Below, in pieces: positions 46,956 through 59,800 of a stretch of 64,000 bases of DNA. How positions within the stretch are numbered: the stretch's first letter is position 1; each line of letters starts with the position of its first letter. Source of the DNA: Ptiloglossa arizonensis (taxonomy: Eukaryota; Arthropoda; Insecta; Hymenoptera; Colletidae). The translations under genes were made by a program, and so were the position numbers. The notes beneath the pieces were generated by a model, which did not search any database, had not been told where the DNA came from, and saw nothing but the letters and a program-made list of their open reading frames with translations. Location of the stretch: contig NC_135060.1 of NCBI RefSeq assembly GCF_051014685.1, forward strand, positions 8,990,001 to 9,054,000, in the 5' to 3' direction.

Positions 46956-47959
46956 CATTTTGTCTTCGTTCCATTATTCGTCTCTCTACGCAAACCCTCG
47001 ATTGTATAAAAATATAAGTCACGCAAGGGTGGATTCGTGGTAAAAAACTGACCAACCGAATCTCATCCGACCATAGTCACATGGTTTCACAAAGGCGAAC
47101 CATGTAATTAATTTCTACTTAAATTTCACTGTACTCGCTTATATTATAAATACACAGTCACACGTTTGTTTATGTGACACTCTTGGAATGAATTCGCGAC
47201 AGACATTCCTTCAATTTCTTCCGAATGTTTTGGTGAAGTTATTGTAAACATACAAATCTAAGATTCACGGGTCACGATGTAAACAAACCTGCGACCGCGT
47301 ACTCAGTACTTGAACATTGCGTGCGCTATTGAGACTCTATCGAGGCTCTTTCGGTAATTTCAACTTTATTTTGAAATTTTCGGCTGTCCGTTCCGATTTT
47401 GAAAAAATTTCGCGTACCCGACTCGACTCGATATCTCGAGTTCTCGTACAATTATCGTACTGACGTTTCGATTCATTTGCTCAGCCTCTTCAACGACCAC
47501 CAATCCAACTTTCCACATCCCGGCCAGCTTTTCATAATTCGGTAATTGCGTCTCCTTTCCCCGTCGGGATAATTGCTTTAAGAATCATCAGCATTGTCCT
47601 ACTCTATTTTACACCCCGCTCTTTACCACACACGGATTCATTTTGCTGGTTCCGGCGCGTGTGTCGCATCCGAGCCGACGAGACTGGAACGAGTCTCTCG
47701 CGTTTCTTAATTTCCTTTGACTCGTTCCGTTTCTTTCGCCGAGGACTTTTTAGAATATTATTAACCACGGGAAGAAAATTGAATTCCTTTATGGTTCTCG
47801 GCGCAATCTCTGCCGTGTCTATTACGAAAGGAGTTTAATTCTATTCTCGAGTTGTTAATATTATCATTTAATTCCGCTCCACGAGCAAACAGATATTCTG
47901 AGTGCACGGGTTCGGGCAAGAAAGGAAAATACAGTGTAAAGTATACGTGTGTATGTATA
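46956..47959. other. Gene-free stretch
   Basis: No repeat, element or coding signal seen between the 80-bp array and the MITE/mariner cluster. Confidence 0.5.
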
Positions 47960-48172
47960 ATAGGTTACTCGATAAATTTTGTCGTTCGATAAGAAATGGA
48001 GCTATTAGGTTTGTTGTTTTATTTTTCTAATGATTGTACAACTGTTTGACAAACATGTGTGAAGTTTCGTGTAGATCTGTCGACTCGTTCGTATATTTCA
48101 ATTGTTCAAAATTGAAGAGTCATAATTATTTTTTTACAATGGAAAAACGACAAAACTTATCGAACAACCTAA
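47960..48172 (+). mobile_element. MITE family B, copy 2
   Basis: About 213 bp. Left end TAGGTTACTCGATAAATTTT and GTCGTTCGATAAGAAATGGA; right end AAAACGACAAAACTTATCGA then ACAACCTA. The inverted termini identify a non-autonomous DNA element. It is followed at once by a second copy. Confidence 0.8.
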
Positions 48173-48174
48173 TA

Positions 48175-48384
48175 TAACAGATTGCTCGATAAGTTTTGTC
48201 GTTCGATAAGGAATGGAGTTATTAGGTTCGTCGTTTTATTTTTCTAAAGATTATACTACTGTTCGACAAACATGTGTGAAGTTTCACATAGATCCGTCGA
48301 CCCGTTCGTATATTTACAGTTCAAAGTTGAAGTGTCATAGTGTTTTCTTACAATGAAAAATACGATAAAACTTATTGAACAAAC
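48175..48384 (+). mobile_element. MITE family B, copy 3 (tandem with copy 2)
   Basis: Starts CAGATTGCTCGATAAGTTTT and matches copy 2 through most of its length, including CATGTGTGAAGTTTC and CCGTTCGTATATTTACAG. It ends ATAAAACTTATTGAACAAAC, where the mariner terminus begins. Confidence 0.78.
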
Positions 48385-48386
48385 TA

Positions 48387-49697
48387 TGGGCGAAGTAAAA
48401 AGTTTTGAGCGTTTTTCGTTAGATGGCTTTAGCGAGCCATGTCTCACGATGTACACGTTGCATCTTGTCATTCTATGCTGCGACTTAAAGGCGATGTAAC
48501 GCTTTAAAAGAAGTTCTGTGACAGTTTTGCGTTTAGTGAATCCAGTTGTGTGTTAGAGCGTTCCTAAATGGAAATAAAAAAAGAGAAAATTCGATACATT
48601 GTTTGGTACCACTACGACCAAAGTGAAAAAGCGAAGGCAGAAAAAAAATTTGTACTGTTTATGGACCCAATACAGTATCGAATGCAATAGCAAAGCTGTT
48701 GCAACAGCCACCAACCAAGGTGGTTCCAACGCTTACGTTCTGATAATTTGGACATCGAAGATGAGACACGCTCTGGTAGGCCAATCGTCGAAAATGTTGA
48801 TAAAAACATTAAAATCGTCGAATTGGACCGGCACGCGAGCACTTATTACATTGTCCAGGAGCTAAAAATAAGCTAGAAAACCATTTGGAATCATTTACAT
48901 AAGGCTAGTCTCGAGAAGAAGCTCGATGTATGGGTCCCACACCAATTGACGCAAAAGAACCTTTTCGAGCGAATCGATACTTGCGATTCTTCGCTGAAAC
49001 GTAACGAAATTGATCCATTTTTGAAGCGGATGATGACTAGGGATGAAGAATGAGTCACATACGAGAACAACAGGCGAAACAGATCGTGGTCCAAGAGCGG
49101 TGAGCAGGCCCAAACGATCGCCAAGTACGGATTAACGATCAAGAAGGTTTTACTGTGTATTTGGTAGGATTGGAAGGGAATCCTCCACTATGAGCTGCTC
49201 CCATCGGGCCAATCACTCAATCCGGACCTATACTGTCAACAACTGGCCAGATTGAAGCAGGCGATCGACGAGAAGCGTCCAGAATTGGCCAATAGGAAGG
49301 GTGTTGTATCGTGAAGTCAACGTCAGACAGCACACATCTTTAACGACGCGTCAGAAGCTCCGAGAGTATAGTTGAGAAGTTACATCCCACCCGTAGTATA
49401 GCCCAGACCTGACCCCAAGCGATCATCACCTTCTCAAGCATTGGTAAAATTTTCTTGAATGTAAAAAACTGGCCTCAAGAGGCTCTTGAAAACGAGCTGG
49501 TCAAATTTCTTACCAATAGAAACGAGGACTTCTTCGATCGCGGAATTATGAACCTTCCATCGAAACGTACAAAAGTTACCGAACAAAACGGCGCATATTC
49601 GATCCCAATCCGAGAATTCTAACATAGTTAATTTCATCGTCGAAGTAATAAGAAAAAAAAGAAAAAAAAAACGCTCAGAACTTTTGACTTCGTCCAA
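48387..49697 (+). mobile_element. Mariner element (cecropia/mellifera type), decayed, ~1.3 kb
   Basis: The element lies between TA dinucleotides. The left terminus is TGGGCGAAGTAAAAAGTTTT then GAGCGTTTTT; the right terminus is the complement of TTGGACGAAGTCAAAAGTTC then TGAGCGTTTT. The length is normal for mariner. Its left end abuts two family B MITEs. Confidence 0.9.
48568..49622 (+). pseudogene. Mariner transposase pseudogene
   Basis: The transposase would cut and paste the element with a DDD catalytic triad. The frame starts MEIKKEKIRYIVWYHYDQ and shows family landmarks: ETRSGRPI, VPHQLTQKNLFERIDTCDSS, NRSWSKSGEQAQTIAKYGLT, HYELLPSGQSLNPDLYCQQL. It is broken by an early stop near 48688, stops replacing two conserved tryptophans (49052 and 49167 regions), frameshifts, and loss of the block around the second catalytic Asp after 49310. 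It cannot encode active enzyme. Confidence 0.9.
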
Positions 49698-52600
49698 TAT
49701 TACGATTATACCCTTTCACGAGTCTCGTGCGTTGCGTTTGCACTCGAAACTGGAATGACTTCGTTGTCCAAGATTGTTCAGGGGCTCGTTTCCGAGTAGT
49801 TTTCGGCTAAGCAGCCAGTGTCGGAAATCAGGGAATTTGTGAACAAAAGGAGTCGTTCGCGCGCCATCGCGAGAAAGCAGACGTGGCAGGTGAGACGGAG
49901 GGTTGAAAACGGGGACCGGAAGTCAGTCAGGTCCCCCTTCCACCGTCCCTTCTTACCACCGGTCTTTTCCGTCCTTTTGTCGTAAACTCGTGGCTGACGG
50001 CCGACTGCGTCGTACCGGGGTTCCGTTGATCGAACCGAATGAAAGGCTCGATCGACGTTTTTGACGTCCCATGCGAGTCGGCCAGCACTTACCAGATGAG
50101 CTTAAAGCACGAGAACGATAAAACCAAATGGCAGCGCCAAGAGAAATTCAGGGAATCGCCGAGGGTGGATCGAAAGTGACCCTAGCCTGGATGGACCCAG
50201 CGAGCCAGTTATTGGTTTTATTACGTGCTTTCGAGTCCGTTGAATTTTCCCGTTCTCATTCGGCAAAGCGTGGCTTACGTTCACCGGATATAGTGTTTGG
50301 GACTTGGAACGAAGCTGCTTTTACGACCTATGGATCTCCACCGTGCTCGAGATTTCATTCAAGACGCGACAATTACTTCTCGACGATTACTTCGCTCGTG
50401 TCTCCGATCGACGATTGGAAATTGCTTCGAAACTTTGAACGGTTTTTAACGTGCTTCGAGCTCGATTTTGGATCTTGGATACTTCACGGAAATCGTCGTA
50501 TCGTCGAATCGAGAATCGTTTCATTTCGGAGTGCGTTTAAGATGGAACAGTTTCGAGGAACGATTAAAAAAATATCCAGCCACGAGAAATTGTCAATTGC
50601 TCGATTTTACTCAACTTCTTGAACAGTTACGCGTACTCCTTCTAGACAAGGTAAATTATTGAATCGTTCGGAAAGTAATTTCGTTTTCCAAAATGGAGAA
50701 GAATATATAATTTCATATAACGTTTGTACACTCTAAAAAAGTCGTATTTCATTTTCACCGGAAGAAAATTAAATCACTTTCCGAACAACCTAATATTTTC
50801 CAACACCAAGAACATACTATCGTTCTGTAATTCACCGTACAATATTGTTCCGTAACCATTTTCCCGAATGATCGTACCTCGTACGACAATGAAACGTTGG
50901 ATCATCGAATCGATAAACTTCGCCTTGAATTAACACACGGGAAATTATTACGAAAGAAGCAACAAGGATTCATGTTGCGCTATGAAGATTCGCGTTCGAC
51001 GATTAGCTAACTCGCGCGAGACACTCGAATTTCGAACATCGGCGCGCGCGTAGTATCACGTGCACGCTCTAATCGATACACGATTTTGAAAAATGGTTGG
51101 GTTTAATCTCGCGGTTGTTCGACGAATTCGATACACGGATCGTGCTCGAGCGCGTCGAAAGAATACAAGGGACACGGTTGTTTACACGTTGCACTCGCAA
51201 TTTCTCGATACACGTTCAGACACGTACGAAGCGTTCAAACGCGCACCTGTTCGCGCACGGTCGCGTATTTACGAAGAAGACTGGCGCTCGGAACGCGCTT
51301 GGTCACGTTCAAAAATGGACAATTCCGAGGCTCTCGGCGCCGAAACACTTTCGTTATATCGCGTCGGAACAAAACTGGTCATTTTCATGCTCGTGAGTCT
51401 TCGAACGCGGAGAAAAGGGAAAGCGTACGATGACTCTTCGTCTCGTTGCTCAGAGATCCTCTCGAGAGTGAAACGAGCTCCGAATTCGGACCAGGACGCG
51501 TCGATGGTGTGACGGGACAAATTTCGAATTGTCACTTTTTAGCGAAGGATTCGAGTCCTGATTCGTCAAAGTAAATTTAGGCTGGATTGGTGATCCAAAC
51601 TAAGAACTTGAAAATTATTCAGACGGGAGAAATAATGGGTTGAAACGGACAGCGTAACGACGTGGCGACCGGTTGACTTCAGAATATAGATTGCTTTATT
51701 CGAGAGTTTGGTAGATTTGTATACAGTTGCTATCTTAAAGAACAGTACAGGTGGAAAAGTTTCACACGGTTGGTTTTCGGGTTAACCCTTTGAACTCGAG
51801 AGGAGACCCTCGATCACCACTCGATTTAGTGTACTTCCTTCAATTCGGGGAAATTTTGTGACTCGAAATTCAAATTGGAGATTAGGTGTTACACTCTTTT
51901 AAGATGTGAACGTATGTATGTCAAGTATTGAAATAAAAATATTCCATTCCGTATTAATTTTACGATTTAAAAGATTTCATCGAGACGCCAGTTTCAGGTA
52001 GCAGAAACGCTTCGAGTGCAAAGGGTTAATTCTTATCGGCAGGACGTTTATTTAATTCGAGCTTGGGGATCGGGATGCACTGTTCCGGGTGGTCCGAGGT
52101 GACGAAGCTATTCGTAGAAATTAGATATCGGGGAATTCGTTACACTGGACATGTTTGCGAGTTGCTCGAAGATTCGAGGATTCGTCGATCAATCGTTGGA
52201 AATAATACCGATGGAATACGTAGAATCTTTTCGTTCGAATAGAGACGAAAGAAACGTTACAATGGTGTCGATACGGTGAGAGAAAAAGTTACGTAGCGAT
52301 CGAATGACAACGAGGTTCGAGAATCGTTCGGAAGTTTCTCGAGAAGCAACGTTATCGCGCGTGAATATCGTACGATTGAAAAGAAAGTATTGTTTCTCGA
52401 GCGGGAGATGATCGGAATTAGTTTACTCGATGGGGAAGTTTACGTCTTATTATTTCAATATTGTTCCGATATCGATGACAATTATAGGTCCGGTCAATCC
52501 GATGACTCGGATAAAGATTTAAAAAGCAGAAGAATAACGTATTCTCGATTCTTACGTTGTACGTGAGATACAACGCTTATTTATTTTTCGACCCTCTTTA

Positions 52601-53035
52601 GAAACTCGAATTAAACTCGTATATTAACACGAAAAACGTTCGTAACGTTTCTAAACGTTAGAAATTTGACGAAGGATACGGGGGTATTCCACAGATTAGA
52701 ATTCGAAGAGAAGTTTTAGGAAAACTTCTCTCTCCCATTGAAATAGCCCTCGATGTGCCATGCTTTCGTACGACTACCAATTAGTCGTAACGTGTTCCAT
52801 ATCCACATCGCGAGATCTTTGCCAATGTGGATAGAACGTTCCGTTCCGCGTCGAAAAGCTGCTCGCTCGAAAGCAGTCATAGACAAACATTCCTACAGTC
52901 GACTTCAAACATTCAAACATTCGGAAACAAACATTCGAATTTCGTCGAACACGCTTCGTACGATCCCGGGCATCCATTGTTCGCGTTTGCACAGTAAAAG
53001 ACAAGTATATCGTACGTATGGTTGCCACAGTCCCT
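49698..53035. other. Gene-free stretch
   Basis: MITE copy 7 only. Open frames up to 164 codons lack splice context or recognisable motifs. Confidence 0.45.
50657..50795 (-). mobile_element. MITE family A, copy 7
   Basis: Reverse-orientation full copy with left end ATTGAATCGTTCGGAAAGTA, inner CCAAAATGGAGAAGAATATA and right end CACTTTCCGAACAACCTAAT. Confidence 0.8.
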
Positions 53036-53810
53036 CCTCGACCACTCGCGTAATATTAATACGACGTGTGAAACGCGTGCAGGAATTTCGAGAGACCATT
53101 TCGAACGTGCAGATACGTATAGCCACTTCTAAAACTCGGAAAATCTTGGAACCTCGATCGCAAAGTCCCGAACGAACTCCATGGAACGAACAAAATGCCA
53201 CTCCATTGACGCGACGAGACGCGATCGGCCATTTGCATAGCGGAAGATAAGTGCAGTGTGGATGTGCACTGTTCCTTTTCGAGCACTCGCGTGAAATTAA
53301 TACAGTGTTCGAAATGCGCATAGAAAATTCTAAAAGGTGATTTCGAACATGCACGTACACTCGATTATTTCCAAATTTTCGAAAATCTTGGAACTTTAAT
53401 CGTAACGTCTGGAACAAAACACGTCACTCGTTCTCTGACGCCACGACGAGTCGCGGTCAGCCATTTGCATAGCGGAAGATAAGTGCATCGTGGATATGCA
53501 CCGTCCCTTTTCGAGCACTCGCGTGAAATTAATACGCGTAGAAATTTCTAAAAGGTAATCCCGAATGTATAATACTTATACTCGACTACTTCCAAACTTT
53601 CGAAAATCTTGGAACTTTAATCGTAACGTTTCGAACGAAACGCGTCGCTCGTCCTCTGACGCAATTTGCACGGTACAAGCTCTGTATCAAAATGTCGGCG
53701 GTGTTCGTTTCAGCTGGTTCGAAAATTCGGGAAATCTTGGTCTTTATCGAAACGTTCCGAACGAAACACGTCGCTCGTTCTCGAGACACGGTCAGCCATT
53801 TTTAGCGAAG
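53036..53810. repeat. ~235-bp tandem repeat, 3+ copies
   Basis: CACTCGCGTGAAATTAATAC and variants occur at about 53046, 53283 and 53516. Between them are GGCCATTTGCATAGCGGAAG / GTCAGCCATTTGCATAGCGG, AAGATAAGTGCA.TGTGGAT and CGAAAATCTTGGAACTTTAA. A degraded fourth portion continues to about 53810. Confidence 0.88.
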
Positions 53811-56800
53811 GGTAGGCGAACGCGATCTCGCAAAAGTCGGACCCTTCTTTCCGGTGTAATTCGATCAGAGAGATCCAGCTTTCGACGAAGTTTGCGGCAC
53901 GACTCCCGCCAACGAGAGAAAAGGATCGTCGATGGAACGTGGCGAGTCTTCGGAGGTTTGCGGTTCGACCGGAAGATTTAACCTGACGGGTTACGAAATT
54001 TATCCCCCTCTCGCAGGAAAAGACCGAGGCCGCGGCGCGGTCGAGAGATTGAGAACTAAACCCTAACTGATACTTGAAGAAGCGCTTTCTTAGGTAATTT
54101 GTGTGGGAGCCGCCAACTGTGTCTTTTCCTTCCAGCTCTTCGGCTCTCCTTGCGCCCTCCTTACACCAATCCCCCTTTCGGTCCCCCTTCGGCCCGCTTT
54201 CCTCCTTTTTCTTTCGTCTTATTCTCGTCGTCTATCTTTACAACTCGCATCCACTCGACCCTCTTCTCCCGTTTCTACTCCTCGATCTCAACCGTCCGTG
54301 TGTTACGTGCTTCGCCCCCTTCTCGCGATCCTCTCCCTCTCTATCTCTCTCTATCTCTCTCTCTTTCTCCCACTCTTCGAGGTATAACTTACAGACGCCA
54401 TTAAATGCCAGCAGCAGGTTTAAACCTCCCGAACCGTAGACCTTCTCCTCCCTCTTTGTACCAGGGTGTAAAGATTCCGAGGCCTCCTCGCAGAAACCTC
54501 GAGCACCGGCTGGTGGTACCATCCTTTTCTCTCGTAACTTCGGCTATCCCTTTGTACCTGTCACCCAGCAAAATTTTGACAATCTCCTCGTTGCACAACG
54601 TTCGCGTAGCGTCGGGAGAGAAGCGACGCAAAACGAGGGTCCGCGACCCCTCTTTTGCGCCGCTTCTGCCGAGAAAGGGTCCTCGAGGAACTCGTTCCGC
54701 GATTCCTCCGAGACGAGTGTAACCAAATTGCTTAATGCATCGCGGATCTGCGCGAGACGTCTCAGACGGGGGCCGATTGTTCCGCGATAATGAAGCTTCT
54801 TAGCGGCGAATTAATTAATCCAGGCCGGGCGGAATGTTCGTTTACGCTTGGCAGCGAAGGGATGGCACACGTCCCAATGTTTACACTTGGTCGTGAAACG
54901 GGCGGGGGGTGAACGTGATTAGTCGGTTCGTCCGTAATCGTGCGTCTTTGGTCTTTCATTGCGGGGAGGGTGGGTACGAGATGGGTGTTGGGTTGGTTAT
55001 CGATCGACAAGTCGAATTACGAATCGATTCGAGGGAACGCGATACGCATCGTCGCGATGGAAATTACTTTTCCCCGGCAATGAAGATCACCAGCGACGGT
55101 CGCGGGCTTTCGATCGCACCCAATTCCGTGTTACATTCCCCGGCTCGATTTATCTCGAATTGAACGCGCGTACACTCTCCATCGGGAATAACGTTATTGA
55201 TCGACAAGTACGACACCTCGTATCGACAAGAATGACATCAATTTCCGCGTGCGCGCGCTACTTAAACGTGGCATGAATTAAATCGCGCGAGATTCGCTTC
55301 GAGATCCTCGGAGTTCCAGTGCCTCGAATCGCTCCGAGACGCGAACGGTTCCCTTGAAAAAAAAAGAAAAGAAAGAAAAAGAAAAAACGTGGTCGTCGAT
55401 GAAGCGATTCGGGGGTGAGATGCTGAAAATTGAAAACCGTAAAGACGAAGCTCACCCTCGTACGGTTATCTCCAGTTTCTTGGCGAACGTTTCTCTCCTT
55501 TTTGGCTACGACGAATTAATTTCAGACCTTACGGTGTTCGAATTTCTTCGGCATTGCCGCAAATTCAAACACTGTGGGTGTACAGCGAGGTAAGCACGAT
55601 GGATGGCCTCTAATGTGTTTCCGGAGAAATTTACCGTGCTGATAAATACGCTTTTTGAAACACCTAGTCGCTTACGCGAACAAGGTAACCGAGTATCCTT
55701 TTGGTTCTTAAGAGTGCTTGGTATTTCGAGAGTAATTTAATTTCACGAAGAAAATAATTGACTGCAAGGGGAATTAAATTGGTTAAATAAATTGGTTCTG
55801 TGTAATCCATAACGGAGGAGCGACGTCTTGGGCGAATATTAAAACTTATTAACCTCGATTAGTGTCTTCGAAAGGATAAAATAAAGCAGCCTTTGGCAAA
55901 GTGTGTTCTGATATTCGTTATTTTGGAACGATCTATGCGCGATAAAATGTAGAAGATTCAACGAACAACGAAGAATCGAATACTTTAACGAATCTACTTG
56001 AAAGTCAACGCATTAAACAGGAAAAGAGAGGATTTTGAGATTCGATTCGTCTAATTTGATTATTTCTCTGGTTCCTTTCGTGCCACTCCTCTCCCGTTTC
56101 TCGAGGCACGTCCGTTAAATTCTGACGCGTGTAAAAACATTGCAGGCTATCGGAATAAAAAATATTGGTCTTATAACACGTGTCTGGCGAGGCTTAGCCT
56201 ACTTTCCCGAGGTTTGTCGTCTACCCCGGTCCTAAATCAACACCGGGCCATGATTTTCCTTTCGCGTCGTGTTGACACCAGCTTTCTGCTCCGTTTACGT
56301 CACCTTTACGACGCTTCTCAAGAATATACGTCTCGGTATCGAGAAATCTCCAATGCCGTGGCAGAATCGAATCCGCGAATATTTCATTCCAGATGATGTC
56401 GGGAAACGTAATCCCGAAATGTGCTGATCGAACTTTGAATTAGAATGCGCTTTAACGGATACCCGCTAAATCGATCGGATTATCCGGGAGTCATAACCTC
56501 GTGGTATCGTTGTGCGCGAATACGGGAATTTCGCTCGTAGAGCGAGCGAGCGAGAGCGCGCGTGCATCCACTCTTTCGTCGAATGGAAATAAATTTCGTA
56601 ATAATGGGGATCGTAAATGGAGGAAAAAAAATTTGAGAACGGTCGTCTCGACGACGTGGAACGTGTATTTCCACCATCACGGAATGTGTATTTCCACGTA
56701 CGCGTTGCATTTTCAAAAAAAAAAATAAAAAAATAAAAAAGAAGAAGAAGAAAAAAGAAAATCGTTGGAAATGGAATTTCATCGTTGAACGGGACTGAAC

Positions 56801-57984
56801 GATTTTCAACGTCGAGCGAAGTACTCGATCCACGATCAATTGAACCTTTTAAAATGTTGGCTCCTTTCGATCGACGAGTGCGCCGTAGATTTCGACGAAG
56901 AATCTCGATAGCTCCGATTCGATAAACTCGCGCGTCGCCCCGGTTATTTTCCTTCGCGTAAATATTCAAATTCCATTAATGCCGGCGACACGTTGGAAAA
57001 TATTATTCCCGTTGAAATGGCGTTTACAACGATTTCCTTTTCGCTTCCGTAACGTGGACTCGAGCGTGCACATATTTTATCATAAATTTGTTTATCTCGT
57101 TTTAATCGCGAACGCGTTCCGCGTCGCCTGTTATCGCTCGGCCAGGTCCACGTGTGTCTGTTACCGCGTGTTCGCTTATTCTACGTTCTTTCGACGACTC
57201 GGAGACAAATTCCGCGCCGCGTTCGGGACGAGGAACGGGCCACGGTCGACGAAAAACGTGGGAAAACGGAAAGTAGAATATCGATGAACGTTAATGCAAG
57301 ACACGTAGCCACGTTACACGGCTTTACGTACGTTTTAGCATGGCAAGCTGCAGGTTGTCCGACCAGTTAATCAATTTCACGTCCCGTGCCCCTATTTTAG
57401 GGTACGTACATCAGTCCATTTGAATAGCGAGGACAATTAGAGGCTCGCCGTGTAATGGGATCCTGGATCTGTCCACCGGCTTGTAGATCACGGGCTTGTA
57501 CTACTTGACGGCGGTATCGAGTGAGAAATAATTACCCCTTATTTAAGGCTGCGTGGTGTTTCGTGTCTTACCAGCTTCGAAAATTCATTCGCGGCGTATT
57601 GTTTCCCGCGCGGTATTAATCGGTTTCGTTACGAACACCGCTATCGTTGTTCCGGAACCGATCAATTTCTGAGCGTCCATTATCTCGTATTAGAATGTCC
57701 TATAATAAATCTCGTCTTCCTGAACTTGTTCTTTCCACTTTCGAATATCGGAACATTGTCTTCATAATTTATCAATATCGAGAAGAGGCAATTTCTTCGA
57801 ATATAATACAGAAGTACACTTAAAATAAAATTCTACAATTAGCCAAAAATTGACATTGCGTACCGGCTACGATGTACTCAATCATTCACTTTGCATTCTC
57901 GTGTTTCGCGTACATTAAATACATTCCTGCTATTACGATCCAGGTGTGTTCGTCGATCCAATTCGTTTGTAATCTTCGATGAAA
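53811..57984. other. Gene-free stretch
   Basis: Pyrimidine-rich 54110-54400 and A-rich 55350-55390 and 56714-56762 tracts. No exon was recognised. Confidence 0.45.
54336..54378. repeat. CTCT/CTATCTCT microsatellite
   Basis: Repeated CTCTCTATCTCTCTCTAT on the plus strand. Confidence 0.85.
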
Positions 57985-58228
57985 ACATGTTCTTCGAGGA
58001 TTATTAAAGTTAACGATGTCAACGGTTGGATAACAATCCCGGTGAACGTTACACGATGAAAACGTACGCTCTTCGAGGATTATTAAAATTAGCGATATCA
58101 ACGTTGGATAAGAATCACAGTGAACGTTGGACATGGAAAACGTACGCTCTTCGAAGATTATTAAAATTAGCGTTGTCAACGTTGGATAAGAATCACGGTG
58201 AACGTTGGACATGGAAAACGATCGATTT
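57985..58228. repeat. 78-bp tandem repeat, 3 copies
   Basis: GCTCTTCGAGGATTATTAAA at 58068 recurs at 58146 (GCTCTTCGAAGATTATTAAA), with an earlier diverged copy near 57988. AACGTTGGATAAGAATCAC and GTGAACGTTGGACATGGAAA are shared. Being 26 codons long, it stays open in both strands. Confidence 0.88.
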
Positions 58229-58929
58229 TATACGGTTGGTAAAATTGATTTCCCTGTAAGCTACGATTTTCCCGCAGGTAGGTACGTTCCGAGTAACTTT
58301 GACAACGATCTTCTGCCTCGTGGTTCCGTCGAGCGTTTATGCACCGCTATGTGCATCGTTGCACCGGGTAGGTACGTGTGTGTACACAGCCGCGAGAGAA
58401 GACACCGGCGCGAAGATGATACACGCGCGCGAGATTAATTTTCGCCCATGGAGCCGAGCCGGACTGATAGCGCAGCCACTCGAGCCACTTGAGACATACT
58501 TATTCACACCCTCATCAAGGGCATCGTGCACCTTCTCTTTCGGCCGCCAACAACTCTTTTTCACCCCAGCCGGTCCCGTACCCCCTCCTTTTGCTCGGAA
58601 ATTTTCTCTAAGCCCCGTCTGAGGAGTCTCGCCATCTTTAAATTCGTCTGTCCGTGTCGTGGAGCGGATCGACGCGTCGTCTCATACACGAGAGCAACGC
58701 CTGGGAAAACGAGCGACGTCATGGTACTGTAAGTGCTTCATGAGCTTCGCGATACGATAAGTATCGAGAATAGAGGGTGCCGTGTGAAGGGCCGTGCCGC
58801 GGTTGTAATAACGCGATCAGCGATTGAAACGATCGTGTCTGCGGATGCTTCGAGCAGGCACGATAAGTGTGTTAATAAATACGCGTTTACCGGTAAAGGA
58901 AAGGAAAAATGGGAAATGATCGAACGAGG

Positions 58930-59800
58930 ATGCCTGGAATATCGTGGAATTAATTGTGGTTGGTTCGAGAAACGATAGCGGTCTCTAAATAAAAGAACAA
59001 AGTATATAGGTCGTCCGATAGGTTCTCGTTTATTTTTCTACCGTATAATGTGATAAATATTTTAATCTTACCTACGAAGTTTAACGTACCTCCAGCTTTG
59101 ACATCTTTCCTAATCTTCTTCGAATGTCCGTGTACCCATGATTTTGACACACCTCATATCCTCCAGATTTAAATTTCTCCTACGAGATCGATCAAAACGC
59201 TTTCCGCGTGCACGAGTGGATAGAACATTTTCTTCGTAAACGACACAAATGTTATTCGCTGCACTTGTTACCCTGTTCCTTTTTCGCGATTCGTACAATA
59301 CGAGATAACGAAAATGGACACGCATTTCGTATATTATTTCGTCGAGTATTAAATATAAAATTCTTGTGAATTTACGATACGTGAGTTTTGAACGACTTCC
59401 GCGGACTATACCGAAACCTAACAGATTCGTCGGTCAAATTCTTCTAGCTCTGTGTTCATGGAATGTAACGCGACAAGTATAAACACACCCCAGCACGAAC
59501 TTATGGAACAATCTAACGAAAGTCGGGAATCGAACGAGAAATGTTGCTCCGGAATATTGTGGAATTGGTTCTTTCAAGGTACGTTAGGGTACATTAATAA
59601 ATAACCGTTCATCGAACGAATAGAGGAACGAGAAGTCCGGGATTAAGTGCGAAAAACTGCCGCGGAACATTGTGGAATTAATTGTGGTTGCTTTAAAGTA
59701 CGATAAGTATATTATAAATATACTTTGGAGGATAAAATAAGAACACCGTTGCGGGATACTATGGAATTAATTGTGGTTGCTACAAAGTTAACCGTGGCGG
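58930..59800. repeat. Dispersed GTGGAATTAATTGTGGTTG repeat, 4 copies
   Basis: The word TGGAATTAATTGTGGTTG occurs near 58943, 59672 and 59763, with a variant (TGGAATTGGTTCTTTC) near 59560. In most copies GATAAG or AAGT.A follows. These look like remnants of an old, partly broken tandem array. Confidence 0.65.

Noticed and set aside
50128..50622. Plus-strand open frame of 164 codons
   Set aside because: No recognisable motif and no promoter or splice evidence.
56466..56969. Minus-strand open frame of 167 codons
   Set aside because: Crosses an A-rich tract read as a Phe run; an artefact.
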